Of a stretch of 6,852 nt of DNA, positions 6,055-6,852 are shown in pieces. Under the pieces are notes generated by a model, which saw only the letters and a list, made by a program, of their open reading frames with translations, was not told the origin of the DNA and made no database searches. Positions within the stretch are counted from its first letter, which is position 1; every line of letters begins with the position of its first letter. This DNA is from Betaproteobacteria bacterium. GTDB taxonomy: Bacteria; Pseudomonadota; Gammaproteobacteria; Burkholderiales; Burkholderiaceae_C. The position numbers and the translations under genes are program-made. The stretch spans positions 1 to 6,852 of the forward strand of contig RFTR01000108.1 of NCBI GenBank assembly GCA_009923345.1, given 5' to 3'.

Positions 6055-6092
6055 ATGCATCGCAACCATCCATAAGAACAAATTAAACAGCC

Positions 6093-6852
6093 ATGACCAT
6101 AGCCAACGCCACTTTTTACGCACAACGCCGCAAGCAGTTGGCCGCGCATTTGCGATCAACATCTGCAGCAGCTGTCGCCATCATCCCCACTGCGCCAGAA
6201 CGCGCGCGTAACCGGGACAGTGACTTTCCTTACCGCCACGACAGCTACTTTTATTACTTGTGTGGCTTTACCGAACCCAATGCATATTTGATCATCGATG
6301 CCAACGGAAAAACGACCTTGTTTTGCCAGCCCAAAGACTTGGAACGCGAAATTTGGGATGGCTACCGCTTAGGCCCTGAAGCCGCGCCTCAAACACTAGG
6401 CGTAGATGCGGCTTTGTCCATCAAAGAACTAGACACGCACATGCCCAAACTGCTGGAAAACCAGCAAAGCGTGTGGTACCCCTTTGCCACCCACAAAGGG
6501 CTGGAGGGCCAAATCGACGGATGGCTCAACAGCGTGCGCTCGCGCGTTCGTTTTGGCGTGCAATGCCCAGCAGAACAACGCGACCTCTGCGGGCCGCTGG
6601 ATGACATGCGCTTAGTCAAAGACGCACACGAACAAGACACCATGCGACGCGCTGCGCAGATCAGCGCACAAGCCCACATCCGCGCCATGCAAACCAGCGC
6701 TCGTATGTTGCGCGGCGGACAAGATGCACGCGAATACCATTTGGAAGCAGAACTCCTGCACGAATTCAGACAACATGGCTCGCAGTTTCCCGCCTACACC
6801 TCCATCGTCGCAGCTGGCGCCAACGCTTGTGTATTGCACTACCGCGCCGACA
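6093..6852 (+). CDS. pepP: Xaa-Pro aminopeptidase, PepP type (N-terminal part, runs off right edge)
   Basis: Open from ATG 6093 to the right edge: 253 codons plus one base of a protein usually about 440 residues long. It begins MTIANATFYAQRRKQLAAHL, as aminopeptidase P N-terminal (creatinase-like) domains do. It then shows PERARNRDSDFPYRHDSYFYYLCGF (35-59, listed as a block), EREIWDGYRLG (84-94), DMRLVKDAHE (171-180), the hinge into the M24 catalytic domain, and YTSIVAAGANACVLHY (235-250). The family removes an N-terminal residue preceding proline using two metal ions; the Asp, His and Glu metal ligands lie beyond the window edge and cannot be checked. An in-frame TAA at 6084-6086 makes ATG 6093 the first possible start. 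There is no clear Shine-Dalgarno before it (AAATTAAACAGCC), which is odd. It follows the murU-like gene after 134 bases and may share its transcript. Confidence 0.93.
   Translation, partial: MTIANATFYAQRRKQLAAHLRSTSAAAVAIIPTAPERARNRDSDFPYRHDSYFYYLCGFTEPNAYLIIDANGKTTLFCQPKDLEREIWDGYRLGPEAAPQTLGVDAALSIKELDTHMPKLLENQQSVWYPFATHKGLEGQIDGWLNSVRSRVRFGVQCPAEQRDLCGPLDDMRLVKDAHEQDTMRRAAQISAQAHIRAMQTSARMLRGGQDAREYHLEAELLHEFRQHGSQFPAYTSIVAAGANACVLHYRAD

Noticed and set aside
5974..6162. 62-codon frame on the minus strand between murU and pepP
   Set aside because: Half antisense to the pepP start, no ribosome binding site, and no family resemblance; the Trp-rich core is a by-product of the pepP reverse strand.
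6017..6211. 64-codon frame on the plus strand starting MKALLRFKTRFKAC
   Set aside because: Overlaps the start of pepP in another frame for 119 bases; its opening codons come from the imperfect repeat at 6032-6054 and there is no ribosome binding site.

Overview
The window looks like a piece of a betaproteobacterial chromosome, most likely Burkholderiales and Comamonadaceae-like with a middling GC content. This is inferred from protein style, from the tkt-gapA pair and from a MurU-type gene next to a PepP gene. No database search was possible. All genes belong to housekeeping families, and I see no mobile element, CRISPR array, tRNA or rRNA.

Layout: four genes lie on the minus strand. In transcription order they are tkt (transketolase, 5019-2920), gapA (type I glyceraldehyde-3-phosphate dehydrogenase, 2894-1896), an Amt ammonium transporter (1715-513) and the N-terminal 90 codons of a small RRM RNA-binding protein (270 to the left edge). 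Two genes lie on the plus strand. These are a MurU-like sugar-1-phosphate nucleotidyltransferase (5095-5958) and the first 253 codons of an aminopeptidase P (6093 to the right edge). tkt and the nucleotidyltransferase are divergent, separated by 75 bp.

How the genes relate: tkt and gapA are 25 bp apart and probably form a two-gene carbon-metabolism operon. Transketolase yields glyceraldehyde-3-phosphate, which GapA oxidises (glycolysis, gluconeogenesis, pentose phosphate pathway). The amt gene is separated from gapA by about 180 bp that contains hairpins and promoter-like sequence, so it is probably its own unit. No glnK lies beside it in the window. The MurU-like gene suggests peptidoglycan sugar recycling, but its usual kinase partner amgK is not next to it here. 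The pepP gene follows after 134 bp of repeat-bearing, AT-rich DNA.

The most interesting signals are non-coding. A perfect 8-bp inverted repeat in the leader of the RRM gene places the Shine-Dalgarno sequence inside a hairpin with a U-rich loop, a candidate for translational autoregulation or temperature sensing. Others are a GNRA-type tetraloop hairpin holding the gapA stop codon, a nested inverted repeat ahead of amt, a dyad between tkt and murU, a 14-bp direct repeat at the murU stop, and two mutually exclusive hairpins ahead of pepP. I found no clearly new multi-gene system.
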